Shown here in pieces: positions 41,466 through 56,603 of a stretch of 64,000 nt of DNA. The number at the start of each line of letters is the position of its first letter. The stretch's first letter is position 1. Under the pieces are notes generated by a model. It had not been told where the DNA came from. It saw only the letters and a list, made by a program, of their open reading frames with translations, and did no database searches. Location: the NCBI RefSeq assembly GCF_033242265.1, contig NZ_BTFW01000001.1, forward strand, positions 1,834,501 through 1,898,500, in the 5' to 3' direction. Origin of the DNA: Novosphingobium sp. IK01. GTDB lineage: Bacteria > Pseudomonadota > Alphaproteobacteria > Sphingomonadales > Sphingomonadaceae. The position numbers and the translations under genes are program-made.

Positions 41466-42500
41466 ATGATCACTCCGGTTATCCTGTGCGGCGGCAGCGG
41501 AACCCGTCTCTGGCCGCGGTCACGCAAGATCAAGCCCAAGCCCTTCCTGCCGCTGGTGGGCGACAATACCCTGTTCGAGGCAGCCCTGCTGCGCTGCGAC
41601 GGGCAGGCCGATTTCGGCCCGGCCATGATCGTGACGGGCGCGGCCCATCTCGACCATGTGACCGAGCAGCTGATCGATCCCGAGCACACCGGGATCATCA
41701 TCGAGCCCGAAGGCAAGAACACCGCTGCCGCCATCGCGCTGGCTGCGCTGCGCCTTCCGGCCGATGCGATCATGCTCGTCTGCCCGAGTGACCATCACAT
41801 CGGCGATGTTGCCGCCTTCCAGTCTGCCGCCCGCGCCGCTGCCGCACTCGCCGCGAAGGACTGGCTGGTCGCCTTCGGCATCGCCGCGACCGCGCCCGAG
41901 ACCGGCTATGGCTACCTCAAGCAGGGCGAGGCGATTCCCGACAGCCAGGGGCACCGCGTCGAACGCTTCATCGAGAAGCCCGATCTCGCCCGCGCGCGCG
42001 CCTTCCTGGCCGATGGCGGCTATTCGTGGAACGGCGGCATCTTCGCCTTCCGCGCCGGTCACTTCCTCGATGAACTGGCCCGGCACCGCCCTGCGCTGGC
42101 CGCCGCCGTGCGCGCCTCGGTCGAACAGGGCACCGTCGATGGCAACAAGTTCCACCCCGATCCGATCGCTTTCGGCCAGATCGAAGGGGAATCGGTCGAC
42201 TACGCGGTGATGGAAAACACCGAACGCGCCGCCATGGTCCCGGCCACGATGGCCTGGTCCGACATCGGCAACTGGCAGGCCCTGCACGAGGCGCTCGACA
42301 AGGACGAGATCGGCAATGCCGTGCGCGGCCGGGTCGAACTCAAGAACTGCTCGAACGTGCTGGTCCACACCGATGGCCCGCGCGTCTCGGTCGTGGGCGC
42401 CAGCAACCTGATCGTGGTCGTCGATGGCGACGACATCATGATCTGCACGAGCGAGGGCGCGCAACTCGTCGGCAAGCTCGAAGGCGCGGCCAACCAGTGA
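41466..42500 (+). CDS. Mannose-1-phosphate guanylyltransferase
   Basis: The 344-residue nucleotidyltransferase opens with ILCGGSGTRLWPRSR, then IEPEGKNTAAAIALAAL, VCPSDHHI and FIEKPD with the sugar-phosphate binding residues. It makes GDP-mannose from mannose-1-P and GTP. It lacks the C-terminal isomerase domain of AlgA-type enzymes, and indeed a separate isomerase gene follows with a four-base overlap. AGGAACG precedes ATG 41466; a TTG at 41460 is an alternative. Confidence 0.93.
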   Translation: MITPVILCGGSGTRLWPRSRKIKPKPFLPLVGDNTLFEAALLRCDGQADFGPAMIVTGAAHLDHVTEQLIDPEHTGIIIEPEGKNTAAAIALAALRLPADAIMLVCPSDHHIGDVAAFQSAARAAAALAAKDWLVAFGIAATAPETGYGYLKQGEAIPDSQGHRVERFIEKPDLARARAFLADGGYSWNGGIFAFRAGHFLDELARHRPALAAAVRASVEQGTVDGNKFHPDPIAFGQIEGESVDYAVMENTERAAMVPATMAWSDIGNWQALHEALDKDEIGNAVRGRVELKNCSNVLVHTDGPRVSVVGASNLIVVVDGDDIMICTSEGAQLVGKLEGAANQ

Positions 42501-43318
42501 GCAAGCTGCCTATCCGTTCGGTCGCCAAGCCCTGGGGCAAGGACGTGCTCCCCGCCCCGTTCGTGGCGACGGACGGAGAGCGCATCGGCGAAATCTGGTT
42601 CGAGCCTCCCTCCGGGCTTCCCGGCCTGCTGGTGAAGTACATCTTCACCAGCGAAAAGCTGTCGGTCCAGGTCCATCCGACCGATGCCCAGGCCACCGCC
42701 ATGGGTGAAACCGATGCCGCCGGCAATCCCGAGCGCGGCAAGGAAGAATGCTGGCTGGTGATCGATGCCGAGCCGGGCGCCACGCTGGGCGTCGGCTTTC
42801 ACGAACCGGTCAGCCCCGAAGTGCTGCGCACCGCAGCCCTCGATGGCAGCATCGAGGACATGCTGGTCTGGCATCCGGTCAAGGCCGGGGATTTCTTCTA
42901 CATCCCGGCCAACACCGTCCACGCCATCGGCGCCGGGGTCAGCCTGATCGAGATCCAGCAGAACAGCGACATCACCTATCGCCTCTACGATTATGGCCGC
43001 CCGCGCGAACTCCATCTCGACAAGGGCATCGCCGTCTCGCGCGCGCAGCCGCTCGATCCCGCGCTCGCCCGCCACATTCCCGAAACCGGCACGGTGGAAC
43101 TGGCCAGCGGCCCCTATTTCACCGCGCATCGCCTTCAGGGCGTGCCCGATGCCGCGCTGGCGGCAGACTATGCCGGGCCCCTGCTGGTGATCCCGCGCCA
43201 AGGCGAAGTCCACCTGAACGGAGACGTGCTGCGCCCCGGCGATTGCGCCGCCGCCCCCGGCATCGCGGCCCTGACCTTCGATCCCCACGGACAGGCCATC
43301 ATCGTTCGCCCAGCCTGA
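42497..43318 (+). CDS. Class I mannose-6-phosphate isomerase
   Basis: A 273-residue cupin-type zinc isomerase. The metal ligands are in VQVHPTDAQA, KEECWLVI and NTVHAIGAGV, and the active-site region is IEIQQNSDITYRLYDYGR. It interconverts fructose-6-P and mannose-6-P, completing the route to GDP-mannose with the two preceding genes. It is shorter than enterobacterial ManA and resembles the alphaproteobacterial type. Confidence 0.9.
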   Translation: MSKLPIRSVAKPWGKDVLPAPFVATDGERIGEIWFEPPSGLPGLLVKYIFTSEKLSVQVHPTDAQATAMGETDAAGNPERGKEECWLVIDAEPGATLGVGFHEPVSPEVLRTAALDGSIEDMLVWHPVKAGDFFYIPANTVHAIGAGVSLIEIQQNSDITYRLYDYGRPRELHLDKGIAVSRAQPLDPALARHIPETGTVELASGPYFTAHRLQGVPDAALAADYAGPLLVIPRQGEVHLNGDVLRPGDCAAAPGIAALTFDPHGQAIIVRPA

Positions 43319-43414
43319 AGCAGCCCAGCCTGAATCCCCACCCGGCCTGAAACAGGTCGCTGCTTCGGCAAGACCGGTGGTGTGGAGGCGCCCCGGCGTG
43401 ATAAGCCCCCGGCG

Positions 43415-44107
43415 ATGACCTCCTCTCCTGTTCCCGCAAGCTGGGCCCCTGCCCTCGATCCCGTTCTGGCCAGCCCCCCGCTGCGCGCGCTGGGCGGCTT
43501 CCTCAAGGCCGAGGAAGCCGCAGGCAAGACCATCTATCCCCCGCGCGGCCAGCGCCTGTCCGCGCTCGAACTGACCCCGCTGCCGCAAGTCAAGGTCGTG
43601 ATCCTCGGGCAGGACCCCTATCATGGCCCCGGACAGGCTCATGGCCTTGCGTTTTCGGTTCAGCCCGGCGTCAAGGTGCCGCCCAGCCTCGTCAACATTT
43701 TCAAGGAACTGGGCACCGACTTCGGCCTGCCCCGGCCCGCCCATGGCCATCTCGTCCACTGGGCGCAGCAGGGCGTGCTCCTGCTCAACAATGCGCTGAC
43801 GGTCGAGGCCGGACAGGCCGGTTCGCACCAGAACAAGGGCTGGGAGCCCTTCACCGACGCCGCCGTGGCCGCCGTCGCCGCGCGGGCCGAACCCACCGTG
43901 TTCCTGCTCTGGGGCAGCCATGCCCAGAAGAAGGCCGCGCGCGTCCCCGGCCTCGAAAGCGGCCCGCACCTCGTGCTCAAGGCTCCCCACCCCAGCCCGC
44001 TCTCGGCCCATGGCGGCTTCTTCGGCTGCCGCCATTTCAGCCAGGCCAATGCCTTCCTCGCGGCCCATGGCCGCCCCCCGATCGATTGGACGCTTCCCCC
44101 GGCATGA
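43415..44107 (+). CDS. ung: Uracil-DNA glycosylase
   Basis: The 230-residue family-1 enzyme has the water-activating motif [18 protein letters not shown] (Asp at about residue 69) and the DNA-intercalation motif [11 protein letters not shown] near the end. It removes uracil from DNA. ATG 43415 is preferred over the in-frame ATG at 43382, which adds 11 non-conserved residues. It overlaps the next gene in an ATGA. Confidence 0.95.
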   Translation: MTSSPVPASWAPALDPVLASPPLRALGGFLKAEEAAGKTIYPPRGQRLSALELTPLPQVKVVILGQDPYHGPGQAHGLAFSVQPGVKVPPSLVNIFKELGTDFGLPRPAHGHLVHWAQQGVLLLNNALTVEAGQAGSHQNKGWEPFTDAAVAAVAARAEPTVFLLWGSHAQKKAARVPGLESGPHLVLKAPHPSPLSAHGGFFGCRHFSQANAFLAAHGRPPIDWTLPPA

Positions 44108-44787
44108 CCCAGACCAGAGCCCCCGATACCGCCAATCCTGAAAATACCGTCGGCCCCGCCTGGTCGCCGCAGGCCATGCGCGAGGCACAGGCCCGCGCAT
44201 GGGAAGGCGTCCACCAGATCGCCGCCGCCGTGCGCCCCGGCATGCGCGAGAGCGAGGCGCGCGCGCTGGGCGAGACGATCCTGGCCGATCTGGGCATGGG
44301 GCAGGCCTGGCACCCGCTGATGGTGCGTTTTGGCGAAAACACCCTGCGCATCTTTGCCGACCGCAACGCGCCCGATCTCGCCCTGGCCGAAAACGACATC
44401 TTCTTCATCGACATCGGCCCCGTCCTGCTCGGCCACGAGGCCGACGTGGGCGCCGGATTTGCCGTGGGCGACGATCCCGAAATGCACGCCTGCGCCGCTG
44501 CCGCCAGGACGCTGTGGCGCCGCGTCGCCGCGATCTGGGCGCAGGAAGCCCTCACTGGCACCGCCCTCTATGACCGCGCCGTGGCCGAGGCGCAGGCCAT
44601 GGGCTGGCGCCTCAACCTCGACGTGCGCGGCCACCGCGTGGCCGATTATCCTCACCCCTCGCGACAGGCGGCGGGCAAGCTGGGCGATCTTGCCGGTCAG
44701 CCCAGCGCGGGCCTGTGGATCCTCGAAATCCAGATCCGCCACCCCACGCGCCCGTTCGGGGCCTTCTACGAAGACCTTCTGGCATGA
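44104..44787 (+). CDS. M24 family (creatinase/aminopeptidase-like) protein
   Basis: The 227-residue protein resembles the pita-bread fold of M24 metallopeptidases: the metal-ligand-like [16 protein letters not shown] near residue 100, a His in [14 protein letters not shown] near 178 and a Glu in [11 protein letters not shown] near 207. It lacks the N-terminal creatinase domain. It may be a peptidase or an unrelated hydrolase; some ligands differ from methionine aminopeptidase. It is translationally coupled to ung and to the next gene. Confidence 0.7.
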   Translation: MTQTRAPDTANPENTVGPAWSPQAMREAQARAWEGVHQIAAAVRPGMRESEARALGETILADLGMGQAWHPLMVRFGENTLRIFADRNAPDLALAENDIFFIDIGPVLLGHEADVGAGFAVGDDPEMHACAAAARTLWRRVAAIWAQEALTGTALYDRAVAEAQAMGWRLNLDVRGHRVADYPHPSRQAAGKLGDLAGQPSAGLWILEIQIRHPTRPFGAFYEDLLA

Positions 44788-45266
44788 CCCACTCGCGCCC
44801 GATCGGGGCCATCGCGGGCTCCGATGGCGAAGCGACACAGGCGCTGATGCTCGCCTTTGCACGGTCGCTTGCCCCCGGAGTGCGCGTGATCGGGGTGGTC
44901 GAGGTGGGGGACGATCTGGTCGATCTGTCGAGCGGGGCGCGCTACCGGCTGTTTCAGCCGCTCGGCAGCGGGGCGGACGCCTGCTCGCTCGATCCGGCAG
45001 GCCCGGCGCAGGCTTGCGGTGCGCTCCTGCCCCGGATCGAACAGGGCTGCGACCTTGTCGTGCTCAACAAGTTCGGCAGGCTCGAAGCGGAAAGCAACAG
45101 CGGGCTGACCGATGCCTTTGCCATGGCCGTAAGCCTGAACATTCCGGTGCTGACCGCGATCAGCTCGCGCTTTGCCGCCCATTGGCAGGCATTTGCCGGG
45201 CCGCTGGCCGAGACGCTGGCGCCGCAGGCTGAAGCCATCGCGGGATGGTGGGGCAATCGCGGGTAA
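44784..45266 (+). CDS. DUF2478 domain protein
   Basis: The 160-residue protein matches the DUF2478 pattern with an N-terminal [14 protein letters not shown] in place of a P-loop and the [12 protein letters not shown] motif near residue 100. DUF2478 proteins are often found near molybdate transport genes and look like diverged NTP-binding proteins. Here the partners are ung and the M24-like gene, with which it forms an overlapping three-gene unit. Function unknown. Confidence 0.75.
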   Translation: MTHSRPIGAIAGSDGEATQALMLAFARSLAPGVRVIGVVEVGDDLVDLSSGARYRLFQPLGSGADACSLDPAGPAQACGALLPRIEQGCDLVVLNKFGRLEAESNSGLTDAFAMAVSLNIPVLTAISSRFAAHWQAFAGPLAETLAPQAEAIAGWWGNRG

Positions 45267-45282
45267 AGAAGAAAAAGAGAAT

Positions 45283-45303
45283 GAAGGGGGCATGGCCCCC
45301 TTC
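45283..45303. terminator. Hairpin terminator after the DUF2478 gene
   Basis: GAAGGGGGC pairs with GCCCCCTTC around an ATG loop. It lies 17 bases after the DUF2478 stop and could act for transcripts from either side. Confidence 0.6.
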
Positions 45304-45375
45304 ACCCCATTAGCTTTGGCTGAACTGGCGCTGGCGGCCATGTCAGGAATGCCAGCAAACACCAGTTTCGGGGGT

Positions 45376-45395
45376 CCGGGGGCGATGGCCCCCGG
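45376..45395 (-). terminator. Hairpin terminator after gltD
   Basis: CCGGGGGC pairs with GCCCCCGG around a four-base loop, 21 bases beyond the gltD stop. It has no long T-tract. Confidence 0.5.
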
Positions 45396-45416
45396 GATCA
45401 TCCCCTTCTTTTGCCT

Positions 45417-46850
<1,434 letters not shown>

Positions 46851-46862
46851 TGTCCTAAATCC

Positions 46863-51503
<4,641 letters not shown>

Positions 51504-51769
51504 CGCGTTGATCGTCCCTACCCCAAAAACAAAGAGAACTCGCACGAATCACGACACCGGGAGGTGCCGAAAATTGCGCGAGAATCCCCCATGACTTGAA
51601 GAAAGTTATTTTGCAACCTCCCTGAGGCCCGCAGACGGGAAAGCCCGCCGGGAAATGTCGCGCCGATGCGTAAATGTCGCAGTGTGTCGGCCCGCTGCGA
51701 TCACATGTCGCAGAGAGGTATGCACAATTCGGGGCCGGGCCGGAACCCGCAAGCCCCGCAAGCCCCCGC

Positions 51770-53578
51770 TCAGCGGTTGGCGGTCATCTTCTGGAGCGTG
51801 GCCAGCGCATCGCGCAGGGCCTGCTCGGGATCGTCGAGATCGCTGGTCCGGGCCCCGTCGCCACGCGCGATGGCCTGAAAGCGCGTCGGCACCGAGGCCA
51901 GCACCGGCCGCTCGAACGCAGGCGAAACATCGCCAGCCGAAGCCCGCGCGGGAACCGGCCCATCAGCCGCCAGAGCCCGTGCCTGCCCCGGGAAGATCAC
52001 AAGCGGGCGCCCTTGCGCAAAATTTTCGTCGCCAGAGAGACTTTCCCCGGAAAGGCTGTCACCCAAGATTTTGTCGTCGCCACGGCGCAGCGCGGGCACG
52101 ACATCGGTGAGCGAGGAATAGCGATCCTCCAGCACAGCCGGCTCGCCACGCGCGAGGGTGAAGACCCCGCCCTGACCAGCATCGTTGACACCCCCGTCAT
52201 TGCCAGGCCCGTCATTGCCAGACCCGTCATTACTGGCGATTCGGGCTTCCGCGCGCGGCTCGGCATCGAAAGCGCGCGACAAGCGGGGCATCGTCACGAC
52301 ATCGGACGGCCCGACAGGAGCACCGACAGTTTCGGAAGCCGCAAAAACCGGGGCCCGCCCGACTATGCTCGACCCGACCATGCTCGAACCGTCGCGGTCC
52401 TCGCGGTGGCTGGCAATCGCCAGCGCCAGACGCTCGACCAGCTGGACCAGCCCCAATCCGTCGAGATCGGCCTGGGCCACCGGCGAGGCCAGACCCGTGC
52501 GCGCAGGGTGCGCAGCCAGCAGCGGATCATGATCCCCGTGCAGCGCCCCATCTTCGTCCGTCATCCTGTCTTCGTCGTTTTCCTCGACTGCTTCGACAGA
52601 TACCTGAGCCGCAGGCTCCGGCTCGGGCGCCACATCGACAGGCGCTTCCCCGACAGGTTCGTCAGAGGCCTGCGCCGGAACAGCTGGCCCGGCAGGCTGC
52701 TCGGCCCGGTCGAAGGTGCGGGCGAGGAAAGCGGGCGGCACGAACGGTTCGTCCTGCCCATCCCCGGCATCGTCTTCATAAATGGCAAAAGGATCGAACA
52801 GCCGCCCTTCGCGCGAAGGACGCAGCGAGGCTTCCTCGTCATCGCTCAGGATGCGGGTCTCGGCCTCGTCGATCATGTCGTCGCTGACCGTCAGCGGGCG
52901 GCGCGGCGGGGCATCGGGGTGTGCATCGCGGGCGCGCACACGCGGCGCGGCAGGTGCCGCGACGGGGGCATCGAAGGGCGCGTCAGGCGCGACCGGGCCC
53001 GAACCGGCCAGATCGGAAACGACCGGAAGCGGCGCCTCCTGCGGTGCCACATCCTGATGCGCAGGATCGCCTGCCACCAAAGGCTGCTCCGCGATCCGGC
53101 CCTGCTCGTCTTCCTCGACCAGCGCGGCCAGTTCGGCAGCCCCGCTCTTGCGGCGACCGAAAGTCACCGGGGCCTCGTCAGCCGGAACGGCCTTGCGCGT
53201 GCCCAGCCGCAGGCCAACCACGAGCCCGAGCAGCCCGCCCAGCCCGACCAGCGCCAGCGTGACCAGAACACGGGCCGTAAAGCCCAGCGGCGGCGCGGCG
53301 GCGGCCACGATCTTGGGCAGGCCGAGCGCCACGACGGCAGACTGGATGACCGCGACCGGAACCACGAGACTGGCCAGCGCGAACAAGGCGGCAAACCACA
53401 GGGCAGTGAATGCCGGGAACAGGCGATGGGCGCGGATCGACCGGCCTGCGCCCCCACCTGCACGCTTCACTTCCGGCTTGCGCTTGGACCTGGTCACCTG
53501 AGCATTACCCCCAACATTGGGCCAAGTGCCCTTGTTGGAGGGCGAATCGGCCTTCTGGCAAGACCCTACCAGACCCAT
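51770..53578 (-). CDS. Acidic membrane-anchored hypothetical protein
   Basis: Family not recognised. The protein of up to 602 residues has a basic start, two hydrophobic segments (residues 52-80 and 96-125) and then 450 residues of Ala/Pro/Asp/Glu-rich, probably disordered sequence. Short degenerate repeats (SNDGSGNDGPGNDGGVND) occur near residue 455. The extreme C-terminus (DPEQALRDALATLQKMTANR) looks helical. The true start is uncertain; GTG 53497 would remove 27 residues that lack a ribosome-binding site. It lies 24 bases beyond the glycosyltransferase gene start region and may be unrelated to it. Confidence 0.6.
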   Translation of the reverse strand: MGLVGSCQKADSPSNKGTWPNVGGNAQVTRSKRKPEVKRAGGGAGRSIRAHRLFPAFTALWFAALFALASLVVPVAVIQSAVVALGLPKIVAAAAPPLGFTARVLVTLALVGLGGLLGLVVGLRLGTRKAVPADEAPVTFGRRKSGAAELAALVEEDEQGRIAEQPLVAGDPAHQDVAPQEAPLPVVSDLAGSGPVAPDAPFDAPVAAPAAPRVRARDAHPDAPPRRPLTVSDDMIDEAETRILSDDEEASLRPSREGRLFDPFAIYEDDAGDGQDEPFVPPAFLARTFDRAEQPAGPAVPAQASDEPVGEAPVDVAPEPEPAAQVSVEAVEENDEDRMTDEDGALHGDHDPLLAAHPARTGLASPVAQADLDGLGLVQLVERLALAIASHREDRDGSSMVGSSIVGRAPVFAASETVGAPVGPSDVVTMPRLSRAFDAEPRAEARIASNDGSGNDGPGNDGGVNDAGQGGVFTLARGEPAVLEDRYSSLTDVVPALRRGDDKILGDSLSGESLSGDENFAQGRPLVIFPGQARALAADGPVPARASAGDVSPAFERPVLASVPTRFQAIARGDGARTSDLDDPEQALRDALATLQKMTANR

Positions 53579-53601
53579 GCCCCGACCATTCCCGATCGAT
53601 T

Positions 53602-54870
53602 TCAGGCTGCGAGTCCGGCCTTGCCCGTCTTATGGGCTATCAGGGCTTGGTAAACGGGAAGATAACGCGCGGCATTGTGCGCCCAGTCGTGGGCCCTTTC
53701 GACAAAGGCACGGGCGACCTTGCGCCGCGCATCCCAGCCCTCGCGCGCGGCGAACAGGGCGACCATTGCCCTGGCCAGCGCGGCGGGATCGTCGGGCGCG
53801 AACAGCGTGCCGGTCACCCCGTCCTCGATCAGTTCGCGATGGCCGCCCACGTTGCTGGCGGCCACCAGCTTGCCCTGGGCCATGGCTTCGAGCGGCTTGA
53901 GCGGGGTGACCAGATCGGTCAGCCGCATGGCCTTGCGCGGATAGCACACGACATCGGCGAGCGCGTAGTAGCGGTCGACCTCGTGATGGGGCACGCGGCC
54001 CACGAAGCGGATGGCATGGGCCGCCTGCGAAGCCTCGGCCTGCGCGCGCAAGGCATGTTCGGCAGGCCCGCCGCCGACCAGCAGCAGCCGCGCGCCGGGC
54101 ACTTGCGCGACGATGGCCGGCATCGCGGCGATCATGTCGTCGAGACCCTCATACGGATAGAAGCTGCCCAGAAAGCCGATCACCGGCCCTTCCCCCAGAT
54201 CGAGCTGTTCGGCCAGCGCGCGGTCGGGCGCGAGCGGCGTGCCGAACAGCGCGAGATCGACCCCGTTGGGCATGATCGTGATCTTGCCCGGCGCCACCCC
54301 GCGCGCGACCAGATCGTCCTTGAGGCCCTGACAGATCGTGACCACGGCGTCGGCCCCGGCCACGACCCGGTCTTCGAGCCAGCGGGTGAGCCGGTAGCGC
54401 GCATTGCCCTCGCGCCCGGTGCCATTGCCCACGGCGGCATCTTCCCAGAACGCGCGGATCTCGTAGACGACCGGAATCCCCAGCCGCCGCCCGGCGCGCA
54501 GCGCGGCCAGGCCGCACAGGGCGGGCGAATGGGCATGGAGCACGTCCGGGCGCCAGTCCTGTGCGAGCGCGACGATGCGCGCGGCCAGCAGCCCCGCCTC
54601 GTGCCATTCGCGCAAGCCCGCCGGGCCGCTGGCCGTGCCGGGCGTGCGATAGAACACGAGCCCGTCGACCGTTTCGGAGCCCGCTTCTTCCCCGTTCCCG
54701 GCCCCGGCCCCGGCTCCGCCTCCGGCCATCGGCGCGTCATGGCGCACCCCGGTCACCCCGCGCACATCGAGGCCGTGGCCCTGCTGCGCCTTGAGAATGG
54801 CGCGGGTGCGGAACGTGTAGCCGCTGTGGAGCGGCAGCGAATGATCGAGTACGTGGAGAATCCGGGTCAT
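53602..54870 (-). CDS. Exosortase-A-associated glycosyltransferase
   Basis: The 422-residue GT4-type enzyme opens with ILHVLDHSLPLHSGYTFRTR, the start typical of the glycosyltransferase family linked to exosortase A/PEP-CTERM loci. The donor domain has VIGFLGSFYPYEGLDD near residue 225 and ends with DLVTPLKPLEAMAQGK. It would act in the glycan pathway that accompanies XrtA-dependent proteins. A Gly/Ala-rich insert (residues 50-60) is unusual. It is divergent from the small gene and ligase gene on the other side of a 145-base gap. Confidence 0.88.
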   Translation of the reverse strand: MTRILHVLDHSLPLHSGYTFRTRAILKAQQGHGLDVRGVTGVRHDAPMAGGGAGAGAGNGEEAGSETVDGLVFYRTPGTASGPAGLREWHEAGLLAARIVALAQDWRPDVLHAHSPALCGLAALRAGRRLGIPVVYEIRAFWEDAAVGNGTGREGNARYRLTRWLEDRVVAGADAVVTICQGLKDDLVARGVAPGKITIMPNGVDLALFGTPLAPDRALAEQLDLGEGPVIGFLGSFYPYEGLDDMIAAMPAIVAQVPGARLLLVGGGPAEHALRAQAEASQAAHAIRFVGRVPHHEVDRYYALADVVCYPRKAMRLTDLVTPLKPLEAMAQGKLVAASNVGGHRELIEDGVTGTLFAPDDPAALARAMVALFAAREGWDARRKVARAFVERAHDWAHNAARYLPVYQALIAHKTGKAGLAA

Positions 54871-55015
54871 GTGCCCTCGCTTGCCATGCCGGGCCTTAAC
54901 ACCCGGCAAATTCCTGCCGCACTTTCGCGCCCCGCTTCTTCCTGCCATCACCCTTTATCCGGGCTGGCAGGCTTAACCGCCCATCAACCCCGTCCCGTTA
55001 GGACATGTCCCCGCG

Positions 55016-55189
55016 ATGATCGACAAGATAACCATCTTCGTGCCGCATATCCTGATGGCACTGGCGATCTGGAAGCTGCTCCATCGCGCCGATCTCGACG
55101 ATGATCCGGCCCTGCCCAACGAGCGCAAGCCCCTGATGGGCCAGCGCAGGCCCGCCCCCCCGCGCAGCAGCGGGCGCACCGATGCTTGA
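55016..55189 (+). CDS. Small hypothetical protein, 57 aa
   Basis: It begins MIDKITIFVPHILMALAIWK and has an amphipathic or weakly membrane-seeking first half, an acidic middle (ADLDDDPALPNE) and a basic Arg/Pro-rich tail. Its stop overlaps the ligase start by eight bases, so it is co-translated with that gene. I know no family. Position suggests a small partner of the ligase. Confidence 0.65.
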   Translation: MIDKITIFVPHILMALAIWKLLHRADLDDDPALPNERKPLMGQRRPAPPRSSGRTDA

Positions 55190-56558
55190 CCTGTTCTTCA
55201 CCGCCTTCTGCCTCGCGTTTCTGGCCGCGGGAACCAGGCGGCCGTTCCTGTTCGTGCTGGCCTATGCCTATATCGACATCGTTGCCCCGCAGAAGGTTTC
55301 GTGGGGGTTCCTCACCCATATCCCGATCTCGCTGATCGCATTCCTCTGCGCGATTCTGGGCTGGATGGTGAGCGAGGACAAGAGCGGCGTCCGCTTCACC
55401 TCGCGCCAGTTCGTGCTGCTCCTGCTGCTGATCTATTGCGGGCTGACCACGCAGACCGCCGACTTCCCGGCCGAAGCCGCGGCCAAGTGGGACTGGGTGT
55501 GGAAGGCTCTGGTCTTCGCGCTGTTCCTGCCGCTCACCTTGCGCACGCGCCTGCGGATCGAGGCGCTCACGCTGATCATGGTGCTCTCGGTCGGGGTGAT
55601 CGTGATCGGCGGGGGGATCAAGACGCTCAGTTCGGGCGGGGGCTATGGCGAACTGCGCCTGCTGGTCAACGACAACACCGGACTCTACGAAAGCTCGATC
55701 ATCTCGACCGTGGCGATCAGCGTGATCCCGCTGGCGCTGTGGCTGGCCCAGTATGGCACGATCTTCAAACCCGACTGGAAAACCAAAGTCGTTGCCGCCG
55801 GTATCTGTTTCTCCTGCCTGCTCATGCCGGTGGGCACGCAGGCGCGCACCGGGCTGATCTGCGTGGGGGTTCTGGCGGTGATGATGCTGCGTTCGACCCG
55901 GCGCCCGATGCTCTATGTCGGCCTGCTCTGTGCCGGGGCGCTGGTGGCCGTGCCGCTGCTGCCCCACAGCTTTACCCAGCGCATGAGCACGATCGAGAAT
56001 CACAAGGCCGACCAGTCGGCCTCGACCCGCGTGGCGGTGTGGATGTGGACCATCGAATTTGCCAAGACCCACCCGTTTGGCGGCGGCTTCGATGCCTTCC
56101 GGCAAAACACCATCAGCTACGACACCGTGAAGACCGACAACGCGGGCTCCAATACCGCCTCGGTCGAGACCGAACACAACGTGGAAAAGGGCCGCGCCTA
56201 TCACTCGGCCTATTTCGAGATGCTGGGCGAGCAGGGCTATCCGGGCCTCGCGCTGTGGCTGCTGCTCCACGTCATGGGCGTGTTCCAGATGGAAGTGATC
56301 CGCCGCCGCTATCGCAGGAACCCGCCCGAGGGCTTTGCCTGGGTGACACCGCTGGCCGATGCGCTGCAACAGGCGCAGCTGTGCTATCTGGTCGGCTCCA
56401 GCTTCGTGGGGATCGCGTTCCAGCCGTTCTGCTACATGCTGGTGGGCCTCCAGTGCGGGCTTTCGGCCTATATCGGGCGCGTGAGCCGGGCCGCGCCGGT
56501 GCCCTTTGTGGCGCGGCGCCCGGTCAACGCGCGCCCTGCCGGGGCCAACCGGCTGTGA
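55182..56558 (+). CDS. O-glycosylation ligase, exosortase-A system-associated
   Basis: The 458-residue membrane protein has about ten helices, an early YAYIDIVAPQKVSWGF segment and the Wzy_C region with RAYHSAYFEMLGEQGYPG near residue 345, as in the exosortase-A-associated O-glycosylation ligase family. It should transfer lipid-linked glycan to protein or another acceptor. The window contains its glycosyltransferase partner but no exosortase gene, so the rest of the system must lie elsewhere. Confidence 0.88.
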   Translation: MLDLFFTAFCLAFLAAGTRRPFLFVLAYAYIDIVAPQKVSWGFLTHIPISLIAFLCAILGWMVSEDKSGVRFTSRQFVLLLLLIYCGLTTQTADFPAEAAAKWDWVWKALVFALFLPLTLRTRLRIEALTLIMVLSVGVIVIGGGIKTLSSGGGYGELRLLVNDNTGLYESSIISTVAISVIPLALWLAQYGTIFKPDWKTKVVAAGICFSCLLMPVGTQARTGLICVGVLAVMMLRSTRRPMLYVGLLCAGALVAVPLLPHSFTQRMSTIENHKADQSASTRVAVWMWTIEFAKTHPFGGGFDAFRQNTISYDTVKTDNAGSNTASVETEHNVEKGRAYHSAYFEMLGEQGYPGLALWLLLHVMGVFQMEVIRRRYRRNPPEGFAWVTPLADALQQAQLCYLVGSSFVGIAFQPFCYMLVGLQCGLSAYIGRVSRAAPVPFVARRPVNARPAGANRL

Positions 56559-56603
56559 CCGGCACACTTTGACAGCGCCTGCCGGGCGGCGCATGGGCAG
56601 ACG

